DNA of 64,000 bases. Source: Phallus indusiatus. Its lineage: Eukaryota > Basidiomycota > Agaricomycetes > Phallales > Phallaceae. Below, one piece after another: positions 9,147-21,890 of this stretch. Where the stretch lies: assembly GCA_027605045.1 (NCBI GenBank), contig JAQFWX010000107.1, positions 1-64,000 of the forward strand. The letters are read 5' to 3'. The position numbers were made by a program, and so were the translations under genes. Under the pieces are notes generated by a model. The model was given only the letters and a program-made list of their open reading frames with translations. It made no database searches and was not told where the DNA came from. Numbering within the stretch: position 1 is the first letter of the stretch; each line of letters opens with the position of its first letter.

Positions 9147-12100
9147 ATGTCTAGTCGCAAACCCGACCTGTCTGGCTACAATTATGGAGCCATATCGTCG
9201 CTGGTGTTAACTGCTGATAGGTCTCTCTTACCTCGACGCGATAAAGAACCCGATGGTGCTCCGGAGTCCTTGGTGGGTCGTATTGACCCCAAAGAAATGG
9301 GCTCTCGTGCGCAACGACAAGTCCCAAAAGACGTGGAGAAGAAGAAGAAAAAGCAGGAACGGTTAGATGCCGCCGGAGACCGACCAAAAGGCAAAGCTTC
9401 TGAGGCCAGCGGCTTTGGGTATTCAGATATCATTTCAGCAACCGAATTTGTGGAAGGTGTCATATACAGACCTCGAACGGCGGAAACCCGGGAAGTTTAT
9501 CAACTCATTTTATCTATCGTTCACCAATGTCTTGGAGATCAAGCTCATGACGTCGTCCGCAGTGCGGCAGATGTGGCTCTCGAGTCGTTAAAAAATGAAG
9601 ATCTGAAAGACTTTGACAAGAAGAAAGATATCGAGGGAATTCTTGGTGCTATTTCGAATGAGCTATTCTCTCAGCTTATCAACTTATCCAAAAAAATTAC
9701 GGATTATGGCGCTGAAGACCAAGTCGCCGTGGATCCAGATATTGAAAAAAAAGATGCAGAAATCGACGACGAAGTTGGAGTTGCTGTTGTTTTCGAAGAC
9801 GAGGAAGAAGAGGAGGAGGACGAAGAAGGCGGTTATGAGATTCGAGAGGAGTCAGAAGAAGAAGAGGGTCGCGAAGAGGAAGAAGAGACAAAAGAAAAGC
9901 CGGAAGTAGATGACGAGACAGAAATCGTGCTGGGAATTGGTTCATCTATCAGGAAATCGAAACGCTCAAAAGCTGATTGGGATCGTGTATCACCTCACGA
10001 GATTGACGGTTTTTGGTTACAACGACAAATTGCTGAAGTTTATCCAGACCCAGTCACAGCGACAGAGAAAACGACTGAGGCGCTTACAGTCTTAGGCTCT
10101 GGTTCAGACCTTCGAGACTGTGAAAACACCCTCACAGAAATATTGGACTATAATCACGAAATTGTCAGCAAATTGGTGCATAACAGGGATGTGATTGTTT
10201 GGTGCACCAAACTTTCTCGTTCGGATGACAACGAGCGAATAAATGTCGAAGTCGCGATGCGGGAGCGCAATTTAGGATGGATTTTGCGAGCATTGGCCGG
10301 TGATCGCAAAGCAAAAGGAGCCAAAGATGAAGCCGAGGATATGGATGTGGATGCTGATATGAAAGACGTGGGAAGTGTCCCAATTCGAGGTACACTTGCC
10401 CCTGGTATCACACCTGCACCTCGAAGAATCTTAGACTTGGAGGGTATGGCGTTTACTCAGGGGGGACACCTGATGTCCAATAAGAAATGCAAACTTCCTG
10501 ATGGATCCTTCAAACGGTCTAAAAAGGGCTATGAAGAAATCCACGTTCCGGCTCCGAAGAGTCGGCCTACTGCACCTGACGAGCTTGTGTCTATCAACTC
10601 ACTTCCACTTTGGGCCAGAGAGGCTTTCCCAAACACCCCTTCTCTTAACCGCGTACAAAGCAAACTTTTCCCAATTGCATTCGGAACCGATGAGCCTATC
10701 CTTCTTTGTGCTCCTACAGGTGCTGGCAAAGTATGTTTCCTCCTTACCTCCTTTGCTCCATTTAACACATATTCCAGACCAATGTTGCTATGTTAACCAT
10801 ACTTAATGAACTAGGCAAAATTCGGGACGAAGCTACTGGTCGATTCGATTTAGACTCCTTGAAGATCGTTTATGTTGCACCTATGAAGGCGTTGGTTCAA
10901 GAGATGGTCAATAATTTTTCCAAGAGGCTTACCCCATTTGGTGTTCAAGTTGGTGAATTGACGGGGGATAGTCAGCTGACCAAGCAACAAATCGCTGAAA
11001 CACAGATTATTGTTACAACGCCTGAAAAATGGGACGTCATTACTCGGAAAAGCACCGACACCAGTTATACAAATCTGGTTCGACTTATCATCATCGATGA
11101 GATACATCTCCTTCACGACGAACGTGGGCCAGTGTTGGAGAGTCTAGTGGCTCGAACTGTACGTCGCATGGAGCAGACGCATGATTACGTTCGCCTAGTT
11201 GGCCTATCAGCTACATTACCGAATTATCAAGATGTGGCTGAATTCCTTCGTGTTGACAAGTCTAAAGGCTTATTCTACTTTGACGCTACCTATCGTCCTT
11301 GCGGTTTACAGCAACAATTCATCGGTATAACCGAAAAGAAAGCCATCAAACGCTACCAAGTCATGAACGAAGTCTGTTACGAAAAGGTTTTAGATAACGC
11401 TGGTCGCAATCAAGTGCTTGTATTCGTACACTCTCGCAAAGAAACTGCAAAAACGGCCCGATTTTTGCGCGATGCTGCCGTGGATAAAGGCACAATTACG
11501 GAATTTGTCAGACCTGAATCTGCCACGCGAGAGATTCTTACTTCTGAGGCTGAAAACGTCCGCGATCCTCACCTCCGCGATCTTCTCCCTTTGGATTTGC
11601 GATTCATCACGCAGGGATGACTCGTGAGGACCGTACTCTAGTTGAAGATTTATTTATGGCTGGCGACATCCAAGTACTTGTGTGTACCGCCACACTTGCC
11701 TGGGGAGTTAATCTACCCGCACATACCGTTATTATCAAGGGAACTCAAATTTATAATCCTGAAAAGGGTCGCTGGGTGGAATTATCTCCGCAGGATGTTT
11801 TACAGATGCTCGGACGAGCCGGTCGTCCACAATTTGATACTTTCGGTGAAGGCATTATCATCACCAGTCACGCCGAATTGCAATACTACCTCAGCCTTAT
11901 GAACCAACAGCTTCCAATCGAATCACAGCTCGTATCGAAATTAGCTGATAACCTCAATGCTGAGATCGTCCTGGGCACTATCAGGAATCGGGACGAAGCG
12001 GTGCAGTGGCTTGGCTATACTTACTTGTATGTTCGAATGAAGTGATCCCTTGAATTTATATTGACAATTTTCAGATACATTCGAATGTTACGCGATCCTG

Positions 12101-15100
12101 TGTTATATGGTGTCACTGTTGATTATCAAGAAGACGATCAACTTTTAATTCAGAAAAGATCCGATATCATACACTCAGCCGCTGTCTTATTAGAGAAGTG
12201 CAATTTAGTCAAGTACGAGCGGCATACGGGGAAGTTCCAATCAACAGAGTTAGGTCGAATTGCCTCTCACTATTATGTTACGTATAATTCCATGGCGACG
12301 TACAATCAACACCTTCGTCCAACTATGTCCACACTGGAATTGTTTCGGGTTTTCGCTCTTTCCAACGAGTTTAAGCTCATACCTGTTCGACAAGACGTCT
12401 GTTTGTTTTGTGCATATAATATTTCTGTTTCTTACCCTTGCTTTAGGAGAAAGTCGAGCTTGGAAAACTCTTGGAAAAAGTCCCGATACCGGTTAAGGAA
12501 TCAGTTGAAGAACCTGCAGCCAAGATTAACGTTCTTCTTCAGGCATATATATCACAATTGAAACTGGATGGTTTGTCTTTGCTACTACCTCTCCTATGTG
12601 CACGCTCATTCTATTGAGCAGGGTTTGCACTTGTCGCTGACATGGTATTCGTTCAACAATCTGCAGGACGGTACGTTGTGTGCCTCTGATTTACGGATGG
12701 ATAGTAATTTTCAGCAGAATTATACGTGCACTTTTCGAGATTTGTCTAAAACGGGGCTGGTCTGTTCCAGCAAGAGCTGCTCTCGACTTATGCAAAATGG
12801 TGAATAAACGAATGTAAGTAGTTTTTTTTTCTCGTATCAAGAAGCCTGCCTATCGAACAACTCATAGCTGGGCGTCGAACACTCCGCTACGACAATTTCC
12901 TCGTGTATCAGCAGAAATAATTAGAAAGGCTGAAGCGAAACAATTCGTAAGTATTTTTTGCTTTTATGAATAATGGACCTAACAGTATATTTTAGCCCTG
13001 GTACCGCTACTTTGATCTCGTAAGTTCACGACCATATAGTTCACTTCTCCCGTAACGATTTCTTTAGACACCACCTGAGTTAGGAGAACTCATTGGCATA
13101 CAAACAGCCGGAAAACAGATACATCGATTAGTGCATAATTTTCCCAGATTAGAGTATGTCACGTTCAACTGAAACCACATTTTACAATCTAACACTTTCC
13201 AGCATCCAAGCCCAAGTGCAGCCCATTACTCGCTCACTACTTCGCATAGATCTCACGATAACCCCTGATTTTCGTTGGGACGAAAAAATACACGGCGCAT
13301 CGGAGCTTTTCTGGGTACTTGTTGAAGACGTGGATGGAGAGATCATCTTATACCATGATCAGTTCATTCTGCGACAGCGTTATGCAGAAAGCAAGGATAA
13401 TGAACACAACGTGACATTGACCGTTCCAATGTTTGAACCTGTCCCACCAAACTATTACGTTTCCGTGATATCCGATAGATGGTTACATTCAGAAACCCGG
13501 CTTCCTATTTCGTTCAAACATCTAATTTTACCAGAGAAATTTCCGCCTCCTGCTGCTCTCCTGGATTTACAGCCTCTCCCGCTATCCGCGCTTCATAACA
13601 AAGAGTTCGAAGAGATCTATTCTTCGACTATCAAGAATTTCAACAAAATTCAGACACAGGTCTTCCAAGCATTATATACCAGTGACGAGAATGTTTTCAT
13701 TGGGGCTCCAACCGGCAGTGGAAAGACCATATGTGCTGAGTTTGCTCTTCTCAGGCTATGGAGTCGACAGAATCCACCACGAGCTGTGTGTATTGAACCA
13801 TTTCAAGATATGGTTGAGCAGCGCGTAGACGAATGGAGAAAGAAGTTCGGGTCTCTTCAAGGCGGTAAGGAAGTTGTTAGCTTGACAGGAGACCGCAGTG
13901 CAGACCTGCGTTTACTCGAGACTGGGGATATAATTGTCTGTACACCGACGCAGGTGAGTGTTATTACCAAGGATTCAAGGCAATATAGTAATGATTCTTC
14001 GCTTGTTTTAGTGGGACCTACTCTCACGTCGTTGGAAACAGCTGAAAAACGTGCAGAATGTTGGACTATTGATCGCCGATGAAGTTCAGTTAGTCGGCGG
14101 CGAAAACGGTCCAACATACGAAGTGATTATATCAAGAACGCGGTATGTATCGGCACAGACGGAAATGAAAACACGTATTGTGGCATGCGGTGTTTCTCTT
14201 GCGAACGCTCGCGACCTCGGGGAATGGATGGGCGTCCGGACCCACGACATTTTTAATTTTCCTCCCAGGTAGGTATCAGGTCGTCCCAAATTTTTATCAG
14301 CTTAAATCGTGATTATCACTTTCAGTGCCAGGCCCCTTGACATGGATATCCATTTGCAAAGCTTCGCCATTCCTCACTTTCCCTCCCTCATGATCGCAAT
14401 GTCAAAGCCCGCTTTTCTTGCCATAACTGAATATTCGCCAACCAAGCCAGTTATCATCTTTGTGCCCTCGCGTCGCCAATGTCGATCCTCTGCCAACGAC
14501 ATCTTGTTACATTGTCTAGCGAATGGAAATGAGGACCGATTGTTGAATGTTGATTTGAAGGATCTGGAGCCCCATTTAGAGCATGTTTCCGATACGGGGT
14601 TGGTTGAGGTATTGAGGCATGGTATCGGCTACTATCATGAGGCCATGAGCAAACAAGACAAGCGCATTGTGCAACGCTTATTTGAATCAGGAGCAATTCA
14701 ACTTATAATAGCATCGAGAGTAAGTCCTTTTAATAATGTGCTTAGCCTATTCTCATTCACCTTCAGGATGTGGCATGGAGCTTGCCGGTATCTTCCTATA
14801 TGGTGATTATCATGGGCGTTCAGTTTTTTGAAGGCAAAGAACATCGTTATATCGACTATCCTATCACGGATGTACTGCAAATGATGGGTCGAGCCTGTCG
14901 CCCAATGACGGACGAGAAGAGTCGATGTGTCATCATGTGCCAACAGACTCGCAAGGATTTTTATAAAAATTCCTGAATGAAGGATTGCCTATTGAGTCGC
15001 ATCTCCCAACTCATATGTTGCACGACTACTTCCTGGCCGAAATTGCAGTCAAGACTATTGAGAATAAACAGGATGCAATGGTAAGCGTAGTCCTCAAGCT

Positions 15101-16550
15101 CTGGCATTTACTAAGATAGTGACAGGACATCTTAACTTGGACATTCTTCTACCGTCGTATGACGCAAAATCCGAACTACTATAACCTGAGCAGTGTTAGC
15201 CATCAGCACCTTTCAGACCACTTGTCTGAATTGGTTGAGACCACACTCTCTGATCTTGTCGCTGCCAACTGTATCGAAATTGGTATTTTTCTAGTGATTA
15301 TTATACCGGGAAATTTTTAGCTAACAATATTTAATAGAAGACGAGATGGATGTTTCACCGTCGAACATAGGAATGATTGCTGCTTATTACAATATTTCAT
15401 GTACGTTTGAATTGATATTAAAGTCACAGTAATTTGAGATTGCTAACCTACCACAGATGTTACCGTTGATATCTATACAACATCATTAAAAAAGACTACG
15501 AAACTAAAAGGGCTGTTGGAAATCATGTCGTTCTCTGCCGAATTTGAAACGGTGCCGGTTCGTCGCCACGAGGAGGTAGTACTCAAGCGCATATATGATC
15601 GCGTCCCCGTCAAACTTCCGGATCGCGAAAATTATGATGATCCTTCCTTCAAAACATTCCTTCTTTTACAAGCTCATTTCTCTCGCCTTCAGCTCCCACC
15701 CGATCTTGCTCTAGATCAAGCGTCCGTTCTCGGAAAGGTGTTAAACCTTTTGTCGGCGTGTGTTGATGTTATGTCGTCCAATGCATGGTTGAATGCTCTC
15801 GGCGCAATGGATTTATCGCAGATGTGCGTGCAAGCAATGTGGGAGACAGATTCGCCTTTAAGACAGATACCCCACTTCGACATTAATGTACGTCTCTGAG
15901 TCCAATTATTTGAGTGGCTGATGGCTAATGGTTGCATGATTAGATTATTAAACGCTGTAATGAAGCAGGTATAGAGTCCGTCTATGATTTGATGGAAATG
16001 GAAGATGATAAACGAAATGAACTACTAAAAATGGATGCTCGACAAATGTAAGTCTATTACTGAATTTACTGCGGAATATTTCAGCTCAACCTCGCGGAAT
16101 AGGCGCGACGTCGCAACATTTGTTAATTCCTATCCAACGTTGGAAGTCAACCACCAACTAGAGAAGGCTGATTATACAACATCTACACCCGTCCATCTTC
16201 AAGTATCTTTGAGCAAGGATGTGGACGAAGAGGAAGAGGAAGAACAAACTATAGTCGCCCCGTTTTTCCCTGGCAAAAAATTGGCTAATTGGTGGCTTGT
16301 TGTGGGCGACGTGACCGATCCTGGTAATCGTCAACTATTGACCATCAAAAAAGTCACCGTGAAACGTGATTTAAACGTCAAGCTTGAGTTCACTGTTCCA
16401 GAGGGTCGCCGCAAGCTAAATTGTATGTTATCTGCGACTCTTACAATGGGGCCGATCATGACATCGATCTCGGCACTCTGGATGTTACAAAAGGCGCAGA
16501 CAGCGACGAGGATAGTGACGAGTCTGATGAAGAGGGCATGGAAGAGTAGC
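9147..16550 (+). CDS. BRR2: BRR2, U5 snRNP ATP-dependent RNA helicase
   Basis: Ski2-like helicase that unwinds U4/U6 during spliceosome activation. N-terminal region 1-500 with an acidic Glu-rich segment (about residues 215-260); first cassette with motif I APTGAGKTN, DEIH box ([17 protein letters not shown]), SATLPNY and QMLGRAGRP; first Sec63 domain; second cassette with [13 protein letters not shown] box and QMMGRACRP; second Sec63 domain; acidic tail ending [15 protein letters not shown]. Both cassettes and Sec63 units are complete, total about 2,150 residues, normal for BRR2. About 17 exons. Three single missing bases break the frame at about 11588 (before [10 protein letters not shown]), 14966 (before [11 protein letters not shown]) and 16418 (before [12 protein letters not shown]); each lies in a homopolymer run. 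Stop TAG at about 16550. Confidence 0.9.
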
Positions 16551-16746
16551 GAGACAAATATCATTGATGTAATACTATTTACGTAATTGTTTATTGTACT
16601 AATTCTGAGTTCCAAATTGAGCGGCTTCCGGCTTTCAAGCTAAGCCCCAACATTGATAACATTTGTCAACTGGTTCCTCAAGGCTTCACCCCTGTTGTTG
16701 TATTACTTGAACAGCCTGGTGTACAAGCACCAGTGCAGCTGAAGAT

Positions 16747-18053
16747 ATGGCACATCCGGTGTCACCGAGGCCGATGAATTTCAATCAATACAATAACCCT
16801 TACACTCGACTGACATATCCCTCTCCACCTCCCTTACATGGAACTTCGCAAGCTGCTGGGAATAACTATTCTAACATGGGACTTAACAATGTTGTTAATA
16901 ATAACCTGAATGCATCCACAGTCTCTATGAACACCTTGGCAGCACAGGAAGAGGTCAAAATATACGCCCTTGTCATAGAACTCCTGGATCCTAACACCAG
17001 GGAAGGGGCGCTATTAGAGCTCAGTAAAAAACGAGAACAATTCGATGATTTAGCTCTCATCTTGTGGCATTCTTTTGGTATGCTCATCTCACAGACAGCC
17101 GCACCTAGTTTATTGACATTAGCAAAGGCGTAATGGCAGCATTACTGCAAGAAATAGTCGCCGTATACCCCCTATTATACCCTCCTTCCTTGACCGCACA
17201 TGCATCGAATAGAGTTTGTAACGCATTAGCCCTCTTACAATGCGTAGCTTCTCATCCGGACACTAGACAATTGTTTTTGACCGGTGTGTTATATTTTTTA
17301 AGGAAAAAAGAAACAAAAGTGTAACTAACAAGGAATAATAATTAGCTCATATTCCACTGTTCTTGTATCCCTTTCTAAACACCATTTCAAAAACGAGACC
17401 ATTCGAATATCTTAGACTTACATCTCTCGGGGTTATTGGCGCTCTAGTGAAAGTACGTTATATCTCTCTCGCCCTAGGCTCATTGTCATTGAATCACACG
17501 ACTGATTGCGCATTAGCAAAATGATAATAGCCCTGTAATTCATTTTCTCCTCTCAACCGAAATTATTCCACTGTGCCTTCGAATTATGGAAACCGGCTCA
17601 GAATTATCGAAAACGGTTGCTATATTCATTGTACAGAAAATCCTATTGGACGAGACTGGCTTGACATACATATGTCACACTTACGAACGATTTTTTGCTG
17701 TCGGGACAGTTCTCAGTAGCATGGTCAATCAGCTGATTGAAACGCAAGCGGTTCGCCTTCTCAAGCATGTCGTTCGATGTTATTTAAGGTTAAGCGACAA
17801 CTTGCGGTGTGTCCTATTCTAGCTTGAATGTACTCGGACTTACTTCAGTTAGGGCTCGAGAGGCTCTCCGCGCCTGTCTTCCAGAGCCATTGAGAGATAA
17901 TACATTTGCCAATCTGCTGAAGGTGAAAATTCACTTCCTCTTTTGAGACTATGGATTTATTCAGTTTTTTGACAGGGTGATATGGTTACTAAACGATGCC
18001 TTTCGACACTTCTGACAAATTTGGCTCAGCCAGATAACGGCAGCCAATCCTGA
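16747..18053 (+). CDS. CAF40: CAF40/RCD1 (CNOT9), CCR4-NOT subunit
   Basis: Armadillo-repeat subunit of the CCR4-NOT deadenylase complex, a docking site for RNA regulators. A Pro/Asn-rich N-terminal tail (about 60 residues) precedes the conserved core: [98 protein letters not shown] and [20 protein letters not shown]. Five or six introns of 50-60 bp; stop TGA at 18051-18053. The core is complete and all key helices are present. Start chosen at the first ATG after the BRR2 3' end because the Pro/Asn-rich tail is typical of fungal orthologues. Confidence 0.92.
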
Positions 18054-18302
18054 GAGTTTGTGTCGCATTTTCTGGTTTCGTTTTTTTCCTTGTTGTTTAC
18101 TTTACTTTCTCATACTTGTATAACTTTGTCCAGAGCGCTGGTTAAGCAGAGGATGGTACAATTTCTCTCATGTGTATACTTTTACGCTTTGCGTGTTATT
18201 TTTCCCCCCTTTCTGTTTGGAAATTTAAATCAGTGTTTTTTATTATAGGCACAAACTGTGTTCGTATTGGTGTGCATTGGAACCAAAATAAATGAATAAA
18301 TT
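18054..18302. other. Convergent intergenic region, CAF40 / crtYB
   Basis: T-rich 3' flanks of two convergent genes. No gene or structured RNA seen. Confidence 0.6.
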
Positions 18303-20406
18303 CTATTTGTATAATACTTTCGCTGCGATCCTTATCTTTTGCTTCGTGTCCAACGAGACCCGCTGACTAATATCACCGTCTTTTTGCGAGATTTTTTCGC
18401 CAATAGCCATGTAAACATCGAGCGTCAAACGAGCACCTTTTATGTACTCCGGTGGGAGAAAAGCTAAACCTTTCTCAGCCTGAAGATAGTAAGAACGAGC
18501 CATTCGCACTAGTCGCATGGAGTATTTCCTAGTAACCAGCACTACTGCTGGATTGCGCGGATCCTTGATAAGCTCGACCAATTCGGATTTTTCTTCAGAG
18601 TTGGCCCACTCTAAAGGAATATACGACCGACCGTTATAAGCATCCTGGATTATGTCGCGAGCAATGTTAACCAACTGCAAGGCGATGCCCATTTGAGCCG
18701 CTTTCTCTAAAACCCAGTCTCGTTGATCAGAAGTATCGGGGCGTGTCCCTGCAGCTTTCCACACCGCATGTACAAACATTTGGGCCACAGTACTCGCTAC
18801 ACATCTGCAGTATGTAATCAGATCGTTTTCCGTTTGGATTGGAAACTGGGAAATATGGGTAGCCTTGGAAAATCGGAGGTCTGTCTCAAAGCCCTGTACG
18901 AGCTGAAGAAAAAGAGTGGGAGGGATATATCGTAATATAGCTGGGAAAAGTATAAGGGCGGTTCTCCCGTCACTTTTTGGAGGAGTTACTCGCAACTCTG
19001 GGATTTCGCAATGTTTCGAATGATGAGTAGATGAAGCAATTGTCTTGATGTACGACTTAACGTCCACGAGAAACTGTTCCGCAAGGAGAAGATTAGCAGC
19101 GTTGTCAATTGAATCGTCCATGACACGACAAACGGCGTATCTAATAGGATTAGAAGATTGAAAGAAGCTATCAATTCCGGTAAAAACTTACATTGATGTC
19201 AGCGAGTGCCGACATGGGCTAGGGAATATCATGCTAGCAAAATGAAAACCTTTGCTTTTTTCTTTGAGGATAAGAGAAGCTTCGGTAACACTTGTCAGAT
19301 AACAAAGTTCCGAAAAGGACAGATCTAATACCAATTTGCGTATTAGAGCCCTTGTCGAGGGTAGATCCAAAAGAAATGGCATAGGGAAAGTATCCATAAT
19401 CGCGAAGACTTTATCACTGAATCAAAATGGTCATGATTATACATATCGATTTTACGAATACACACACCATCCCACAAGGCCAAGACAGATCATAGTATTG
19501 GTGATCAAGAAAAAGACGGCTTCCCTGGACGATGAGAATGTTAGGAAGATATTAGTAGGAAAGAAAATTGTGGACGGCTGTACTCTAGATCTAAGCTTCC
19601 AAAAATTTGATAATCCAATTTGGTTGGCTTTTCAATTGTCCATATTCCCCTGTGAAGAGCAATGTTGTCGATGACCCACAAATATATCGTTGGAAGTAAG
19701 ATCGTGCTGCAAAGTGTATAACGTGGGGGACTATGAGGGTGCCGTAAGTGAAAAGCCTGGTTATTGGATATTACAAATGAGGATCACCAGATTACCAAGC
19801 TACGAGGAAGACGGATAACTCACAAAAGCAATGCCAATATCGGAGCGGACCACAACAGAATCCAGGCAAGATACGTGGATTTCGGTTCCCAAATGGTCAG
19901 CAGCAAGCTTAATCCAACCGGCGAAAAAGCCATCGACCATGCGAAGAAACCGAGACGAGCGGATGGATTGAGATATGCAGGAAAAAATATGGGCTTGGTC
20001 AAAATCAAGTACAAGGATGCTGTTATATATGTCTGGATGACGAAGAAAAAGTATTCCTCTAGTGGTATGGACCAAACTGTGGCCATTACGCTGTCCCCCG
20101 GATAAGACCATATCTTGGGATGTTCGATGACTAGCTTGAAAGGAAGGGTTTTAACCGGCATACCTTGGATCGAATCAAAAATGAGTCAAATGGGGTGGTG
20201 TATATCAGCGCTACGCCAATTAAAAAAAGTGTCTTGAATGCATCTCTACGAGTTTGGATGGGTTTGAGGATGTAATGAAGCAACAGTGCCGCCGGGACGG
20301 TGTAATACAAATGTCTACGGGGAAAGTTGCAGCAGGAGATACAGCAACGACTTGAAGCCACTCACATGAAGAAATACGCAGAAGGTTGAGCAAAGGGGAC
20401 CTGCAT
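18303..20406 (-). CDS. crtYB: Bifunctional lycopene cyclase / phytoene synthase
   Basis: Fungal fusion enzyme (also carRA, al-2) that condenses two GGPP to phytoene and cyclises lycopene to beta-carotene. Exon 1 (20366-20406) encodes MQVPFAQPSAYFFI; then HLYYTVPAALLLHYILKP, IYTTPFDSF, WSIPLEEYFFFVIQT, IYLWVIDNIALHRGIW and EEAVFFLITN build the membrane cyclase part. The soluble synthase part starts around YAVCRVMDDSIDN (first Asp-rich motif) and has NIARDIIQDAYNGRSYIP (second), ending KIRIAAKVLYK. Seven exons by my model. The join between the fourth cyclase helix (SAPILALL) and the next exon near 19715-19825 is the weak point: the residues usually found there are short, and one alternative reading contains a stop. 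No desaturase gene is adjacent. Confidence 0.88.
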
Positions 20407-21235
20407 TTCTGGATGTGTACCACTAGCAGCAGAAATGTATACATTCGATATATAGCCAGTGACTTGGAGCATCATCAGTAGAGCCGGGACTCAGAAAGGG
20501 GGTTGTGCTCAATCGACGTTTAGGAACCATGTATTCATTGTAAGTACCCTGAAAGAAAATGTTTCATGATGATTCGATGATCGTCAATCTTGGTGTATGT
20601 ATATGTGTGCCATTTCGAATTCATCAATTGAATGGCTTACTTGTAGATGTGCAGATATGGTTCGGACTCGGCGGCAATGCTTTCAATAATGTGCGCTTGT
20701 TCGAAATGTACGCAAGAGAAAAACATATCGGTATGCCGGTTTACTCAAAAGGTGGGAATTACACTCTATATAATATCACGCCCATACTACAGGCCGAGGG
20801 AAAAAAAGCATCTGATACGAGTCACATGGATGACCCTAGGCTTGTGGCTCCAGATGAGAGAGGAAGACCAGCAAGATCCTGTCATTCCGATTTGGCATGA
20901 CGGCCAAATAACGAGATACTTTATGACGAGATTGCGAAAGAGTAAGGATTGTTTGGTGAACTTGTATTATTTTCGCCGTGGTTGTAGCTTTCCTATGATT
21001 CCTTTTGTTCTTTTTACGATACGAAGGCCAAGAGTCGACGTCCGGTGGACCCGAAAAATGCGGCCGCGCGCGCGCACAATAAAAACGCTATTGTCCGCCT
21101 GGTGAATTACCTCCTTCCATGGTCAGCTCATCTCTGTTTGGTTCACATTACTTGTATCCGGGGCTTTATCAGACATTCTCAAACGGCGCAAACGAAGCGA
21201 CATGCATCGTCAACCAATTTCATCTCCGTCAGCGA
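20407..21235. other. Upstream of crtYB; no supported gene
   Basis: Contains the crtYB promoter side and a plus-strand open frame at 20559-20900 with the phrase WFGLGGNAFNNVRLFEMYA, which looks protein-like but matches no family I can name; it may be a decayed gene. A NotI-like alternating CG run (GCGGCCGCGCGCGCGCAC, about 21060) lies at the right end. Confidence 0.3.
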
Positions 21236-21239
21236 TACT

Positions 21240-21890
21240 TCAAGCCATGGCTTTTCTGGTGGGGTATGTGTGTATGTAGTATCACTTCTGTCCTCGTTTC
21301 AGTTCCTGCTTATCACACTCGCTCAATTTGAGTCTTGACCAAAACACGACCACAAACTAGTACTGAGCGAGGCGTGTATACAGGCGCCTTCGATGTAGTG
21401 AATAAAACATTGGCGCGGGATGGGTTCACTGGGGTTCACTGGGTGCATTTGTTGGCTACTGTGCAGGAGTTGACCGTGACTCGTACTCCTCAAAGCCTCA
21501 GAATTATCGCAATGCAGTCCGTCTATCCTATCCTAGACGTTACACCCATCTTCGCCGTCTAGTTCTGGGCTTACAAAGACTCTAGTCTACGCAGTTACAT
21601 CCAGTCGGACATCTGCCCCGGTGACTGGGGTGTCAGAGAACTTGCTACGGTTGGATTCCTGTCGTACCAGGCGCGCTCGCCGCAGCATATATCGAACGCG
21701 CCAAAGTGTTACAAGTCCAAGCACTGCATGGCCGAGCAAAGCAAGTATAAAGGTGATGTTGACGTTTTTCAAAGCACCGTTTTTGAAGAGGATAGCGTAA
21801 GAAGCATACTCAGAAGGTCCAATGAAACTGGGGTGACGTCAATCCCAGTCAGAGCTTTTACTTTTTGGCAAGTTTATAGTGTTTGAATTG
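21240..21890 (+). pseudogene. Carnitine/acylcarnitine carrier pseudogene (CRC1-like)
   Basis: Plus-strand SLC25 remains. Recognisable pieces in order are TKTRPQTSTERGVYTGAFDV (equivalent to the LTKTRLQT stretch after the first carrier motif), VVNKTLARDGFTG, DVTPIFAV then a TAG stop then FWAYKDSS, and in a shifted frame VVPGALAAAYIERAKVLQVQ, then KYKGDVDVF. In working carnitine carriers the phrase is GVTPIFAVSFWAYD, so TAG replaces a serine codon. A second stop replaces the Phe of the HPFD motif and at least two frameshifts follow. It cannot give a full carrier. The parent gene is not in this window. Confidence 0.75.

Noticed and set aside
9780..9910. Separate acidic/basic frames over the Glu-rich part of BRR2
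   Set aside because: Shifted-frame readings of GAA/GAG repeats inside a long conserved frame.
11585..11592. Programmed frameshift in BRR2
   Set aside because: No slippery heptamer or following structure is apparent, BRR2 is not known to use one, and three similar one-base losses in runs point to sequencing error or decay.
21587..21772. Minus-strand frame with a hydrophobic helix (NITFILALLGHAVLGLVTLW)
   Set aside because: It overlaps the plus-strand carnitine-carrier remains, whose family motifs are clearer; the hydrophobic run is the complement of carrier sequence.
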